Source: Centrapalus pauciflorus (Eukaryota; Streptophyta; Magnoliopsida; Asterales; Asteraceae). From it: 64,000 nt of DNA. Within the stretch, counting starts at the first letter, position 1. Each line of letters starts with the position of its first letter. Shown in pieces: positions 22,208 through 34,295 of the stretch. The notes below the pieces were generated by a model. That model saw nothing but the letters and a program-made list of their open reading frames with translations, was not told where the DNA came from and did no database searches. The DNA is taken from NCBI GenBank assembly GCA_020465985.1, contig JAANYP010002997.1, positions 527,001-591,000 on the forward strand. The letters are read 5' to 3'. The position numbers were made by a program, and so were the translations under genes.

Positions 22208-22849
22208 TGACAGGATCAAAATCACCTAAGATTAACTGGTTATAATAGATCAGAGTTTAAACCAATAACCTTGTTTTGAATCAAAGTCTAATTAAGAAGT
22301 TTACGGAATAACACTTAACTGTTTTAAGAAAACTTTCAGAACAATAAAGAACAGATATTCAAATAAACATAACCAATATCAAAACCTTTATATTGCCAAA
22401 ATCTCTTTACAATCACCTCTAATCTGTTTTGATTAGACGAAGAACACAGATTGTTCTTAGGGTTTTACAACCATAGAGCCTTGAGAAACTTATCAGAATG
22501 TAATTACAATAATGAAAAACTTTAAGCACCACGATTACAATAGAAAGACCTAGTGTATCTATATTTATAGCCTTCTGGTTTGTTTCCTTGACGGACTCTG
22601 ATTTCTCTGGTAGTAGATATGCTTGGAAGATCTTTAAATCTTGAAATATATATCACATCCTGAATTTCAGCACTTTCTATTCTCAATTTGATGAACAACT
22701 TGAACTTTTGACTCTGGCAGCTTGAACTTTTGAACTAGCAGCTCGAGTTTGTTGAACTGGCAGCTCGAACTTTGTAATTACACAGAAATACTACTAACAG
22801 CTTGAGAAATCTAACTAACAGCTTGACATACTTAGATTATTTCCCAACA
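22208..22849 (-). repeat. Copia D 3' LTR
   Basis: 642 bases, matching 31804-32437 closely. TATAAATATA (minus) lies near 22569-22558. Near its 5' end it carries a cluster of GCAGCTCGAACTTT and AACAGCTTGAG motifs (22691-22830). Confidence 0.9.
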
Positions 22850-22861
22850 ATCTCCCCCTAA
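22850..22861 (-). promoter_or_regulatory. Copia D polypurine tract
   Basis: TTAGGGGGAGAT on the minus strand directly before TGTTGGG, in the position of the plus-strand primer. Confidence 0.85.
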
Positions 22862-23008
22862 CTTAAATTCTTTACAAAAGACTTTAAGTTTCTATACAAA
22901 TAAGGAAATAAAACAAAGTAAAACTGTTATATACAAACTAAGGCATCCAAAAACGTACAACTGTGAAAGTTTCTGCCTTATAGCTTTCATGAACTCTCTT
23001 TTCAATTC

Positions 23009-25699
23009 CTATTTATAACATTCAATATTTATTGAGCTCAGTAGCCATGCTTTTGGCAAATAAAGGAATTCAAAACCGTAGAATCTGCTGGATCTATCTG
23101 CAAGCTTGAGTCTATATGTCATAGATTTTGCATATAAATCAACCTGTACAATCTTCATTTCCTTGGCTGCTTCTATATCCACTCTGGTGGATTCTAGATC
23201 AAAAATGCCTTTAAGGTCCTTTAGGTTGTTCTGAACCCATACTATTGGTGACCTAGAGTGGCTAGCCGTCACAATATTGTGCATCTGGGTTAGCTCATCT
23301 CTAGTCAACTTCTGGACCAATTGAAACAGGCTTTTGTACTCTTCGTCTTGACCAACCTCTCTTTTGATTGCAAAGTGATATACCAGATCAATGTCATCCA
23401 TTGATTTGGCATACCAGTAAATAGTTGGAGGTTTGGAGAAGTCATGCTGATCAAGAGTTTTTTCTATCTCCATAGCCTTTTGCAGTTGTTGGTCAAACAA
23501 CACTCTCTTTACTTGACCAAACTTTTCTTGATGGATAGTTTCAGGTTGAGGAGCATCAGCAACAGTTTGAGGGAGGTTTTGGGAATCTTGGACTTGTTTG
23601 GAGGCTTTTTCTTTTTCCCTGTCATGTAAAGCCTGAAGCTTCTCTGTTGACCATGATTGAGCTATAACCTTAGACACACAGCTGTTACAGAGAAATTGAT
23701 CAAAAATCTTCTGTGTTCTGCCTTTGAAGGCCCTGTTGACCTTTTCCTTTTCTTCTGGCTTTCTTTGACCACAAACCCTCTCAGATAATCTCCTAGAGTT
23801 TCATCATCTCCCATTGGTTCCTGGGTTTGCTGGTCTAAGATCTGATCTTGTTCTTCTGCCAATCTTCTGGCCAATTCAGCATCATGAGCAACTTGGGCTT
23901 CTTTAGAAATACATTTAATCTTTGGAGGCTCAATCAGAATGCCCTTTCCCTTGTCTGTGGTTGCTGCTGAAGCTGATACTGTGGCTTGGACTGCTGGGGC
24001 AGATGCTTGAGTACCTTCTCTGATGAATACTCCACTTGGCTTAATAGGAACAACTTGAGCATCTAGACTAACAGCTTGAGAAACTGCTGGGACTGTTAGC
24101 TTAGAGACTGAAGCTGCCACTGGAGAAGTTGAAGCTGTTGGGACTGGAAGTGGGATCTCCTATCTCCCCCTTTTTGGATGCATTGGTTTGATCAGGGGGA
24201 CCAAAAACCTTTACTAATAGGGTTTGAACCATCTTCTCAAGCAGCACAATCTTGTTTACATATAACTTCAACCCAAGTTGAAACTGGGCAAGTTTTTGTT
24301 GTTGGACTGTTGTGAGTTGTTGTAGAGCAGTGATTTGTGAACCCTGTGCAGCAATTATGGAGTTGTAATGTTCCAAAATGGCTACAACATGTTTCAGCTG
24401 TTGATCTGTTAATGCCATAAGTTGCAGACTAGCCTCAAGATCTTCAAATGATAGTGGTATTTGAGATCTATCACTAGCATTAATTCCAGAAGTAGAATTA
24501 TCAGGGCCCCTTTGTTCTTGGTACTGGGGACTTCCAGAAGGTGCTTGCACACCCTCTGTTGCCATGGGTGTGGTCTTAGTGATGTTGGTACTGTCCTGTG
24601 CCCCTTGTGCACGGACATCACTAGCACTAGCCACAAAACCCATATGAACATCCTCAGATGGGATGTTCACCTCCAAATTGAGGGTGGGAGTGTCCTCAAT
24701 GGGTTCCCTATCGCTATGCTGTGCAAGAGTGTCCTCTTGCACAGAGCTATTTGGCTATGGGGATTGGACTGAGGAGGAAGGAGCTCCTACAGCCCTTTGT
24801 CTTTTATATATTTTTAGTGATGGTGCTGGGGAGGTATGTATAGTAGAAGGAGCAGAGGAAATATTTGTATCATGAGGAGTTGGTTGGGATCCTGGGGGTG
24901 AAGCAGTAATACTTGGCTGAGCCTGCTCATGATCCTCTCCTCTGTTTCTTGGATAGACGTCCTGCATTTCATGAGGCAATGGGACATCTACACTGTGAAA
25001 ATTGACACTTGGTTTTAAAAGTCTTTTTATAGTAGGTAAAGAGTGCCTATGGGAAACATGTATCCTTTTATGTACTTTAAAAGAATTGCATGATTATGCA
25101 ATTATTTCTGCCAAAAACCGTGGATACATCAAAAATTTCCTATTCTTTAAGGAATGGTGCCTTAACATTCATTGAAAAATCATGTTTGAAAAATTGAACT
25201 GTTGGCCTGTGGATAAGCAAACTAGAGTAGTGGCAATATTGGAAGAAAATTTAGACCAACCAGTCCTTTTAGGGCTTAAGCACTGTTGAATAATATGTAC
25301 GAGATACTTCCATTTAGGACCAAAATGTGCTTTATAGAAGGTAAAAGAATTTGTTGGGCCCCTATACCCTATTTCGAAAAGACCTTCATGTTAGGCTGTG
25401 AGGGAGAGATCATATATACCTGTGGCATCTTGCAGATGCAGATGTTGTCGTATGGTCTCCTCGGTGATGGTAATGGGATTACCATCAATGGTGGATGCAA
25501 AAGAAGTGATTCCCTCATGGGTATTTACAGTGGCAGATTTCCAAAACTGCTCTATATGAGAGACATATATAGTGGGATTGACAGTTAGAGCATAATGAAT
25601 ATGAGAACCACGTAGAAAATCCATCATTTCATGGAAAGGCTGTAGTTCAGCGTGTTTGAGAGAGTAGGGTAGGCGGTTGTGTTCTTTAACAAACTCCAT
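23009..25699 (-). pseudogene. Copia D extra ORF (broken)
   Basis: The N-terminal block (25699-25391) reads HAELQPFHEMMDFLRGSHI, then HYALTVNPTIYVSHIEQFW and ITITEETIRQHLHLQDA. This pattern is shared with copia A (ISYALYHNIPIVISYVRQFY) and copia B (IYYALSTAIAVPQIYLQQF). After a broken stretch with stops (about 25390-24980) come Pro/Ser-rich, glutamine-rich coiled-coil (LQQLTTVQQQKLAQFQ) and Lys/Glu-rich parts (24979-23662). A C-terminal block follows (WYAKSMDDIDLVYHFAI; LTRDELTQMHNIV) to 23009. Frameshifts occur near 24110 and 23670. It lies between pol and the 3' LTR, the SIRE 'envelope-like' position, but no membrane segment is seen. Confidence 0.75.
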
Positions 25700-25860
25700 T
25701 GGTGATCACAAAGGCGAGGATTTAGGGTTTTGAACGATTATTTGAGAATCGCACAGAGAGAGAAAGTGAAAAGATTGTAGAAGATATTTTGTAATTGATA
25801 GTTGCAATCAGACGAAACTGGGACTTTTACGGGTTGGCTTTTCAAAAATATCTAGTCCCG
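25700..25860 (-). promoter_or_regulatory. Leader-like region before copia D extra ORF
   Basis: The minus strand shows CACTTTCTCTCTCTGTGCG, then CAAAACCCTAAATCC (a telo-box-like AAACCCTAA, 25732-25721), then ATG at 25699. It resembles a plant gene's 5' leader, without an obvious intron at the ATG. Promoter activity is inferred. Confidence 0.35.
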
Positions 25861-26082
25861 CGCACAATCTCCTTAGTAATGACTGAAAAGCCCTGCACAC
25901 TTGACAGACCAAGTGAAACAACTAACAGTTCGAGAAAATGAACTAGCAGCTTGAGAATAATCTCATGCTGTTAGTTGGTAATTGAAGATCAGCTTAATGA
26001 AACAGTGTCTCCCCCTTAACTAAGCACATTAAATAAGTGTTTTTCTCATAGAATAAGGAAGAATAATTGAAAACAAATTAAT

Positions 26083-29000
26083 TCATATTACCATACCAAT
26101 ATTTGATAGCAGAAAGGTGAATCTCCTTACATCAAATGGCTTTGTAAATAGATTAACTAACTGAGCATCTGTATGAATTTTTTTAACTTGGATTAAAATC
26201 TTTTTATTACAGTCCCTTATAAAATGGAATCTAATGTCTATGTGCTTGGTTTTGGGAAATTTCACTGGATTTTGTACAATGCTGATTGCACTTGAATTGT
26301 CAATGTAAATAGGAGTAGATAGAAAGTTCAAATCATAGTCTCTTAGTTGGTTCCGTATCCACATCACTTGGGAACAATAGCTGGCAGCTGCAACATATTC
26401 TACCTCATTGGATGAAGTGGAGACTGTGGTTTGCTTTTTGCACTGCCAAGAGACTAGTCTTGCTCCTAGATATTGACATCCACCAGTTGTGGATTTCCTG
26501 TCTATGTTGCAACCTCCATAGTCACTATCAGAGTCAGCTGTTAATTCAAGAGGAGAGTCCTTCGGATACCTTAGGCCTAATTTTTGTTGGCCTTTGAGAT
26601 ATCTAAAGATTCTCTTAACAGCAAACAGATGTGAATCCTTTGGAGCACATTGAAACAAATTAATATCCACATCCACTCCTTCTTTATCTGCATCAAGCTG
26701 TTTATGAGTGTCCATTGGTGTGCTGGCAACCTTGGTGTCCTTGTATCCAAACTTTTTCAGGATATCATTCACATACTTTGATTGACTTATGAGAAGTCCA
26801 GTGGGTTTCTGCTTGACCTGCAATCCTAGAAAGAAAGTTAGTTCCCCCATTGAACTCATTTGAAACCTTTTGTGCATAAAAGTCTCAAATTCCTTGCACA
26901 GAATGTAATTTGTTGATCCAAAGATGATGTCATCAACATAGATTTGAACAAGAAGGATCTCTGATTTGATGGACTTTGTGAATAGTGTCTTGTCCAGAGT
27001 ACCTCTCTTGAATCCATTCTGTAGTAGATATGAAGACAACGTGTCATACCATGCTCTTGGTGCTTGGTGAAGCCCATAGAGTGCTTTGTCTAACTTATAG
27101 ACTCTGTCTGGATACTTATAGTCTTCAAATCCAAGGGGTTGACACATATAAACCTCTTCTTCAATTGTACCATATAGAAATGCAGATTTCACGTCCATTT
27201 GGTACACCTTGAATCCTTTGTAACTGACATAGGCTAGGAACATTCTGATGGCTTCTATCCTTGCTACTGGGGCAAAGATATCATCATAGTCTATTCCTTC
27301 TTCTTGAGTGTATCCTTGAGCTACCAGCCTAGCTTTGTTTTTGATCACTACACCTCTCTCATCCTTCTTATTCTGAACACCCATCTTGTACCAATTGCCC
27401 TCTTTCCTTTAGGCAAATCAACTAGTGTCCACACATTCTGAATCTTGAATTGCAAAAGTTCTTCTTGCATTGCCTCAATCCAAGATGGATCCTTCAGTGC
27501 TTCAGATGCTTTCTTTGGTTCTAATTGGGACATGAAGCATGCATGTTCAAAGGCAGTTAAACTGAATTCAGGGACTACTGATTCAGTAGCGGTTGATTCC
27601 TTGTAAATCATTGTCCTTGTTTGCACTGGAGTGCGTGGATCTCCCATGATCTGGTTAAGAGGATGGTATTTGTGAACCCTGAGTGTAGGTTCACTTTCTG
27701 TCTGAAATGAGCTTCCCAGATTTGTATCATCACCTTCTGCACCACTTGATGATTCTGCTTCAGTAACAGTGTGATCTGGAGATGAGACTGTTTCCCTATT
27801 GGTTGGAGTTGTTACTTCAGGGCTTGGGATTGGCACTTCAACCTCTGTATGTATGTCTTGTTTGTCATTCATGACCCCAGGTGGGTCACAAGAGAGAAGT
27901 GGTAGTACAGTATACTCATCCCATTTATCAGAATCTTAAACAGTTGGAAACTTTGTGCCAACAGCTTGAATGTTTGTACTTGCAGTTTCAATATTGTTTC
28001 CAACAGCTCCTGCAGAATACCCAACAAAGCTCAGAGAATTTGTTAGTGAATCTAAATCAAACAACCAATCAGGACCAGTGCCTTTGACATTTGCAGTGTT
28101 TTCATTAAACTCAACATTGGCACTTTCTTCAATGGTTTTAGACACACTGTTATATACTCTATAGGCTTTGCTTTGAATAGAGTATCCTACAAAGAATCCT
28201 TCTTCAGCCTTACTTTCAAACTTACCTATGTGAGTTTTAGTATGGAGGATAGTGCATAAGCAGCCAAATGGTTTTAGAAAAGCTACTAAAGGAATCCTGT
28301 GACTGAACAACTTGAACCCTATTTAGAACTTAATAGGCTGTATTTACTGCCTCTGCTCAGAGAGTCATTAGCAATTTGGAATCAGCTAGCATGGTTCTAG
28401 CAGCCTCTGTTAGCGTTCTATTATTCCTTTCAGCTACACCATTTTGTTGTGGAGTTCTAGGTGCATTAAACTGTCTTGCAATTCCTTTTGACTCACAGAA
28501 ACTATTTAGGATATGATTCTTAAATTCACTTCCATTGTCTGACCTGATCACCTTAACTTTTAAGTTAGATTGGTTTTCAAATTTTAGGATAAAGCATTTG
28601 ACCAACTCAGTAGTTTCATCCTTAGTCCTAAGAAAATAAACCCATGTAAACCTGGTAAAATCATCAATAATGACTAAACAATATGCTCTTTTATTCAAAC
28701 TCAAGACAAATGTTGGACCAAAAAGATCCATATGAATAAGATGAAGAGTAGATGAGATTGAATTTACTTCCTTGGCCTTATGAGAAGTTTTGTGTTGCTT
28801 GCCTTTGAGACAGGCCACACAATGATCATCATATATGAACTCCTTCTGTGGTAAACCTCTTACCAAGTTCTTTTTAACTAAAACATTCATGGATTTGAAG
28901 TTCATGTGACACATCCTTCTGTGCCAAAGAGCAGACTCATTTGATGATGCTTTGGATATTAAACATCTTAAAGTATTTGATTTGGATAAAAAATATGTGT

Positions 29001-29448
29001 CCAAACAATAGACATTGTCCTTTCTTGGTGTTCTGAGTAAAACAAGATTTTCGGGTATTCCAAAATCTTTTGAGAGGACAATGCATTCGGAGTCTGTGAA
29101 CAAAACAATATTTTGTTTGTCACAAACTTGAGACACACTTAGTAAATTATACTTCAGCTGTTCAACATACAAAACATCATTAAATATCATATTGCCTGCT
29201 TTGACAGTACCCTTGCCTGTTACCTTACCTCATTTGGAATTTCCACCAAATGCAACCAACCCTCCTTCAAAGCTTTTGAAATTTGACAAGCATTCAGAGT
29301 TGCCTGTCATGTGCCTAGAGCATCCACTGTCCATATGCCATCTTGTCTTATGTTGGGTCCTGTGGTTGCCCCGCACAAAAGAAAGCTCAGTTAGTAGTGG
29401 AGTAAACCCAAACCAAATTGGTTTTGGGTTGTCCTTGTGCATTAACAT
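26083..29448 (-). pseudogene. pol: Copia D pol (broken)
   Basis: Protease DSGCSRHMTG at about 29330. The GAG-pre-integrase (ALWHRRMCHMNFKSMN) and integrase core (LIHMDLFGP; SDNGSEF; PQQNGVAERN) keep the acidic residues. RT runs 27384-26083 with YQMDVKSAFLYG, APRAWYDTL and an intact YVDDIIFGSTN; the RNase H end reads VSWQCKKQTTVSTSSNEVEY. Damage: TGA at 29230-29232, stops and deletions around 28310-28360 after the integrase core, a frame change near 27350-27380, and loss of about 30 residues between DVD and NLFQCAPK, where YRxMIGSLLYLTASRPD is normally found. Confidence 0.9.
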
Positions 29449-31744
29449 AACTAAATACTGTTTGTGTCTTTTTAAACTTGGTGAGATCCACTGGGGGATT
29501 CTGTGAGGAGTATTTAGTTATGACATGAGGTATCCAGGTGTTATTTCCATTCTTTTCTTTAACAGTCTCAGATGATCCACTACCAGTTCCAGTTTTTGAC
29601 TTAGCAGTTGGAACTGGATGTTGACTGTTAGTTGTTTTAGAATTTGCACTACCAGTTCCAACTTTTGACTTAACAGTTTCAACTTCTATATTAGCAGTTT
29701 GAACTGGGGTTTTTCCTTTGACATACCAAATCCTTTTCATGCTTAATTTAGATTTCATTAAAGCTTGTTTTTGGTGTACAGGCTGCCCTTTGTTGACTTT
29801 TTAGAACCCGTGATCAACTGTCTTCTTTGGAACTGGGGTGACAGGTTTTGAGGCCTTTGGAACTTTTGAATTTTGAGCATTGGCATGTTTTTGAAACACA
29901 GTCTATTTTGCACCAGATGGTTTATATAACAATGCCTGGCCAAATGGTTTTTCCTGCCACAGTGGAAACATTTTTTGATTGTTTTGATAGGGGAACCAGT
30001 TTTGTGTTACCATAACTGGTTCTTGTTCCTTTGATTTCCCCTTACCTGCTGCTGTGTGGGAAACTTTTGGACACCATGCTTTTTGCATGTGCATACTGGA
30101 ACATTTTTACCCTTTTTAGTTATGTTGGAAGAAGATGCAATATTACAGTTAGAAGGTACAAAAATCTGTGGAGCATGATTGCGTTCACTCATGTTCTCTT
30201 TTCCTTTCAGACTGTTGGTTCTGATAGAGTTGGAAACAGGAGGTTCTATAGGTGCACTCATGGTTTTGGAGTCACTCTCAGCTTCCTTACTCTTGCAGCC
30301 TTCATTGGAAACTAATTCTTCTTTAGGTTCAGGCTTGTCCTTAAGGATAGGATCTATAGTTTTCATTTTCTCATCTAATGGTTCATTCACAAACCTATCA
30401 GCCACTTCACTCATAGGATGAATGTATTTATTGTTGTATGGAGGTGGAGTAGCATTGTATCCTATTCCTTCCTTGGGATTGAGTTGAGATTTTACCCTAT
30501 CTTTGAATTGGACTTCCATTAGGTGTTCTAGCTTTTGATTGGCCAGCTTGAAGCTGCCCAAGTCTATGTTTATTGATTCTACTTTCTTATTAGCTTCTAA
30601 CACCTTCTGGTCAGCCTCATCTAATTTCTTATTTAAGGTCTCTATTTTCTCATTTAGTTCCTTTTTCTCCCACTCATGATATGTTCTATCATGTCCCATC
30701 TGAATCTCATTATCCTTATAGTCATTGATCTGTTTTTCAAGATCCTCTATTGCATGCATATACTCATATCTCCACTCTTCCATCTTAGCTAGAGTTTTGC
30801 ACATGCTCTCATCATGATCTCTGTACTTTTTAACCATATTTTTGCATGTTTGAGAGCAGAGTTTAGCATTTACCTCAGATGGTAGTTCAGTGGAAGTGAC
30901 AATAGTAGTTTCTGTCATAAGAGCTTTATTCTGAAACTCCTATTCTGTCTGATCACTCCAGTCAAACACATTGTCTTCTTGAGAGACAAGAGCTTGTGAA
31001 AATGATGTTTGACTGGTTTATTGGGGTCTTGGTGGCTGCTGACCTTGTGATCTACACTCTCTGGCAAAATGACCAAGTTTGTGACATTTGAAGCACTCAA
31101 ACTTTGATTTGTCAAATGCTGGCTTGCCTTGTGTTCTGGCTTGAAAGTTTTGTCTGCCAGTCCTTTTCAGAAATCTTTTGGCCCTCAAAGTCAACATAGC
31201 ATGTTGCCACTTTAAGTCCATCTCTTCTAAATCATCTGGATGGACTTGTTCCAGATCTTCTGCATTAAGAGCAAAAAGTCCATCACTTGCAACAAAGGCT
31301 TCATAATGAACTTCAGAAGAGTTACCATCAACACCTGAAAAAGAGTGACAGCAGTTTGATTTATCAGTTAATGTTGATGACAGCAGAGCAGTGTTTTGAT
31401 TGTAAGAAAAAGATTTCTTTTTATTTTCAATTTCATATTCAAACACTCTCAGGCTGTTGTAGAGGTCAACCAACTCTATTTCATCTAGAGTGTCTTTGGT
31501 TCTCCATTGGGCAGCATAGACTGTCCATTCTTCACCAAGAGATCTGAGGGATTTTCCGTTCACTTCATATTGATCCAGGCTGACCTTAGCACTCTCCAAC
31601 TCACCTATCAGCTTATTAAACCTATAAAAAATTTGAGTAAGGTTTTCATTCTTGCCACCAGAAAAGTTTTCATACTGCTGTTTTAAAAGGTCCTTTTGGT
31701 GCTAGCATTGCCAGCAAATCTTTTCTCTAAAGCAAGCCATAGAG
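29387..31744 (-). pseudogene. gag: Copia D gag, 5'-truncated
   Basis: The capsid part begins abruptly at LWLALEKRFAGNAS (about 31740). It continues LIGELESAKVSLDQYEVNG, MDLKWQHAMLTLRAKRF and zinc knuckle CFKCHKLGHFARECRSQ (about 31080). A long coiled coil follows (30918-30450: LEKQINDYK, LNEKIETLNKKLDEADQKV), then a low-complexity tail with repeated VGTGSA/SKTGTGS units (about 29700-29560). Stops near 30915 and 29900 and a frame change near 31690 break it. A similar long coiled-coil extension is present in copia A gag. The start codon and first part were lost in the deletion filled by the 59-base insert. Confidence 0.82.
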
Positions 31745-31803
31745 ATGTGCTTAATGATAAAGACAACCTCGGGAAGTTCAATGAGAAGGCGGATGAAGCG
31801 ATC
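31745..31803 (+). other. 59-base inverted filler copied from copia C integrase
   Basis: This stretch is the exact reverse complement of 21007-21065 (starts ATGTGCTTAATG, ends GATGAAGCGATC). It joins gag sequence on its left to the LTR on its right, with GATC shared at the LTR junction. It replaces the LTR end, primer site, leader and gag start of copia D. Confidence 0.92.
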
Positions 31804-32437
31804 AAAATCACCTAAGATTAACTGGTTATAATAGATAAGAGTTTAAACCAATAACCTTGTTTTGAATCAAAGTCCAATTAAGAAGTTTGCGGAATAACAC
31901 TTAACTGTTTTAAGAAAACTTTCAGAACAATAAAGAACAGATATTCAAATAAACATAACCAATATCAAACCCTTTATATTGCCAAAATCTCTGATTACAA
32001 TCACCTCTAATCCGTTTTGATTAGACAAAGAACACAGATTGTTCTTAGGGTTTTACAACCTTAGAGGCTTGAGAAACTTATCAGAATGCAATTACAATAA
32101 TGAAAAACTTTAAGCACCACGATTACAGTAGAAAGACCTAGTCTATCTATATTTATAGCCTTCTGATTTGTTTCCTTGACGGACTCTGATTTCTCCGGTA
32201 GTAGATATGCTTGGAAGATCTTTAAATCTTGAAATATATATCACTTCCTGAATTTTAGCACTTTCTGTTATCAATCTGATGAGCAGCTTGAACTTTTAAC
32301 TCTGGCACCTTGAACTTTTGAACTAGCAGCTCTAGTTTGTTGAACTGGCAGCTCGAACTTTGTAATTACATAGAAATACTACTAACAGCTTGAGAAATCT
32401 AACTAACAGCTTGACATACTTAGATTATTTCCCAACA
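31804..32437 (-). repeat. Copia D 5' LTR, inner end truncated
   Basis: Matches the 3' LTR at 22208-22849, with small differences such as an extra GATT near 31995. The outer end TGTTGGG is intact; the inner end TCCTGTCA is gone. Confidence 0.9.
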
Positions 32438-32671
32438 ATAGGTATTTAAACAAATCCATTATAAATTAATATTCAACCCGTGTTCTGAACCGAGATGTTC
32501 AGAATACATGATGGTTTTAGACCGGAACTGAGTTGAGTGCACAGAAGCCAAACATGTCGGTTTAAGCACAACCGACAAGCAGAAGAACGGGTCCTAGCCT
32601 ATGATAACTAGAAGCCAATTCATGAAGTTCGGGTCTTGATCTGAAGTAACCAAGAACCATCTGCATTAAAA

Positions 32672-32922
32672 TCACACAACTTTGGGTACCCATCTTAAGA
32701 TGGGTCCTTTTGGGTTAGGTGTTCCAGGTGAATATGACATGTGTAAAGTCTTAGGAACCCATTTAGCAGTTATGTGTGGATCAAATGTAGAGCCTTTTGG
32801 AATCCATTGATAATTGGATTTAACAGGCTTTGGAACCTTAGATGATGAAATTACCTTTGGTTTTTGACTTTTTGAGACTTGTTTGACATTTGCTTTAGTT
32901 TTGGGCCTAGGCAAAGTACAAG
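32672..32922 (-). pseudogene. gag: Copia C gag C-terminal fragment
   Basis: 80 codons: basic, with PKTKANVKQVSKSQK, SNYQWIPKGSTF, ITAKWVPKTL and PILRWVPKVV before TGA at 32672. Repeats of a W(I/V)PK motif are typical of the gag tail just before the protease in this group. It is cut at 32922 by the copia A LTR. On removing copia D, about 285 non-coding bases lie between this stop and the protease. Confidence 0.7.
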
Positions 32923-33583
32923 TGTTGGTACACCCTGTGTGACGATAGCAGTCTAATCGATCTGCATTATGGTTTAAGTAATATTCTGAGTACTAACAAG
33001 TGTTTTGATATATATGTTTAATATGTGTTTGTCTGTTATTGATTGTGTGTTTGAACTTGATGTAACATATTACAAGAAGTTCAAACATAAAGGTCAAAGA
33101 TTAACTCAAGCATAAGTTAAAACATAAGTTTCAATCACTTAGTTGTTTATGTAAAAGGCTAGATTCGAATTGCTTAAGGGAATACATTCGAATCTGAGAT
33201 AGATTCGAATGAGTCCATAGATTCGAATAGGCTAGATTCGAGTCTGTCAAGATGGACAGATTCGAATGGGCCTTGGGCCAGATTCGAGGTTGGCCCACAA
33301 CAGACTCGAATCAGGGTCTATAATTAGGGATAGACTCGAATAATTAGATGACTTTTTGCAGAATTCGTGAGGAATTAAGCAAGAGGCGATCTCGAGTTTA
33401 TCAGCTAGGTGAATGCCGTTTCGGAGAGAATTAGTACGTAGGATCGTTCGTGTGTCGTTCGTTCAGCGTCTAATAGTCTCCGTGTTTCCGTTAGTTGAGA
33501 GTTGTCCGTCTGACCGTCAACGAGGATTCCGCACTCGTTCACGGATCCGCGTCTAGATAGATCTTGCAGTCGTAGACCTTGCA
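32923..33583 (+). repeat. Copia A 5' LTR
   Basis: 661 bases, TGTTGGTACACC...GACCTTGCA, ending two bases before the primer site. It contains an array of TTCGAATCT-type motifs (33161-33340) and a TATAATTA box-like sequence at 33319-33326. Confidence 0.9.
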
Positions 33584-33585
33584 AG

Positions 33586-33598
33586 TGGTATCAGAGAC
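33586..33598 (+). promoter_or_regulatory. Copia A primer binding site, initiator tRNA-Met
   Basis: TGGTATCAGAGAC, two bases after the LTR end; matches the usual copia primer site TGGTATCAGAGC except near its end. Confidence 0.9.
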
Positions 33599-34295
33599 AA
33601 CGGAGTGTTGTTGGTGTTCTTCGTGTTCATCAGATACATTCTAGGTTTCTTGACGCTAGTTGGACGGTTTTGCTCTCAAAAACGGGTTTTTGAGCTTAAC
33701 AAATTCGTATTCGGGAAACACTTTGTTGTTTTTCACGTTTTTGATCGAAATCATTATTTTTCCGTTTGAAAAATAGTGGTTTAATCTGTAAAACGTCAAA
33801 AAATCAACGTGTTAGCCGTTTTTCGAGTTTGCAGCGCTCGAATCTATAGGGGTCATTAGGGTTTTACTTTATTTTCGAGTCTAACCTAAATACGCTCCTT
33901 TCGAGTCAATTTCAGAGAGTTTCGAATCTACTTTGTTTCGAATCTGTTGCTTCATTCGAATAGGATCTCGAGTCTAGTTTAGTGTCGAGTTTATTTCGAA
34001 TCTAGTATTATTTCGATTCTGTGCTTCGAATCTGCTGTCATTCGACTCTGCTGTGCCTTCGATTCTAAGGGTCTTCGAATCTAAAGAATCCTTCGAATCT
34101 GTCATAACTTTGAATCTAAGGAGTTGTTCGAATCTGACTTAATTTCGAATCTAATTGACTTTTAAGACTTAATCGAATCTAATCTCAACAGATTTAATAT
34201 TAATTAGTTTCGAATCTATCTAGATTCGAATAAGTTAGTCTAAATCAGTTTCGACTTAAATTAATTAAGTTCAAATTCAATTTCTTTCAGAAAAG
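33599..34295 (+). other. Copia A leader with TTCGAATCT array and acceptor-like site
   Basis: Non-coding. About 20 copies of TTCGAATCT-type motifs lie between 33837 and 34232. The leader ends AATTTCTTTCAG (34279-34290), which resembles a 3' splice site six bases before the gag ATG at 34296. Confidence 0.7.

Larger units (their letters stand above)
22208..32437 (-). mobile_element. Copia D: SIRE-like Ty1/copia element inside copia C
   Basis: Minus-strand order: 5' LTR (32437 to about 31804, inner end lost), a 59-base filler, truncated gag, pol, the extra ORF, purine tract TTAGGGGGAGAT, 3' LTR (22849-22208). LTR ends are TGTTGGGAAA...TCCTGTCA. The flanks are ATAGA (22203-22207) and ATAGG (32438-32442), a target duplication with one mismatch. 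It sits between copia C's gag stop and protease. Primer site, leader and gag start are missing, so it is non-autonomous. Confidence 0.88.
12249..32922 (-). mobile_element. Copia C: SIRE-like Ty1/copia element in three or more pieces
   Basis: Pieces, from 3' to 5' on the minus strand: extra-ORF start, spacer and RNase H/RT (12249-16034); RT N-terminus, integrase and protease (20206-22207); gag C-terminus (32438-32922). It is interrupted by Athila, CACTA, copia D and copia A. The pieces are collinear with copia B at 56048-62039: same RNase H end, same spacer motifs, and an extra ORF starting MDPEIILTVPH against MDPAIVLTVPH. No LTR of this copy is visible; both ends are lost or outside. SIRE-like is inferred from the long post-pol ORF. 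Confidence 0.8.

Noticed and set aside
33161..34232. TTCGAATCT arrays as a CRISPR or satellite array
   Set aside because: Spacing is irregular, copies are degenerate and spacers are not uniform; the arrays sit inside eukaryotic LTR retrotransposons.
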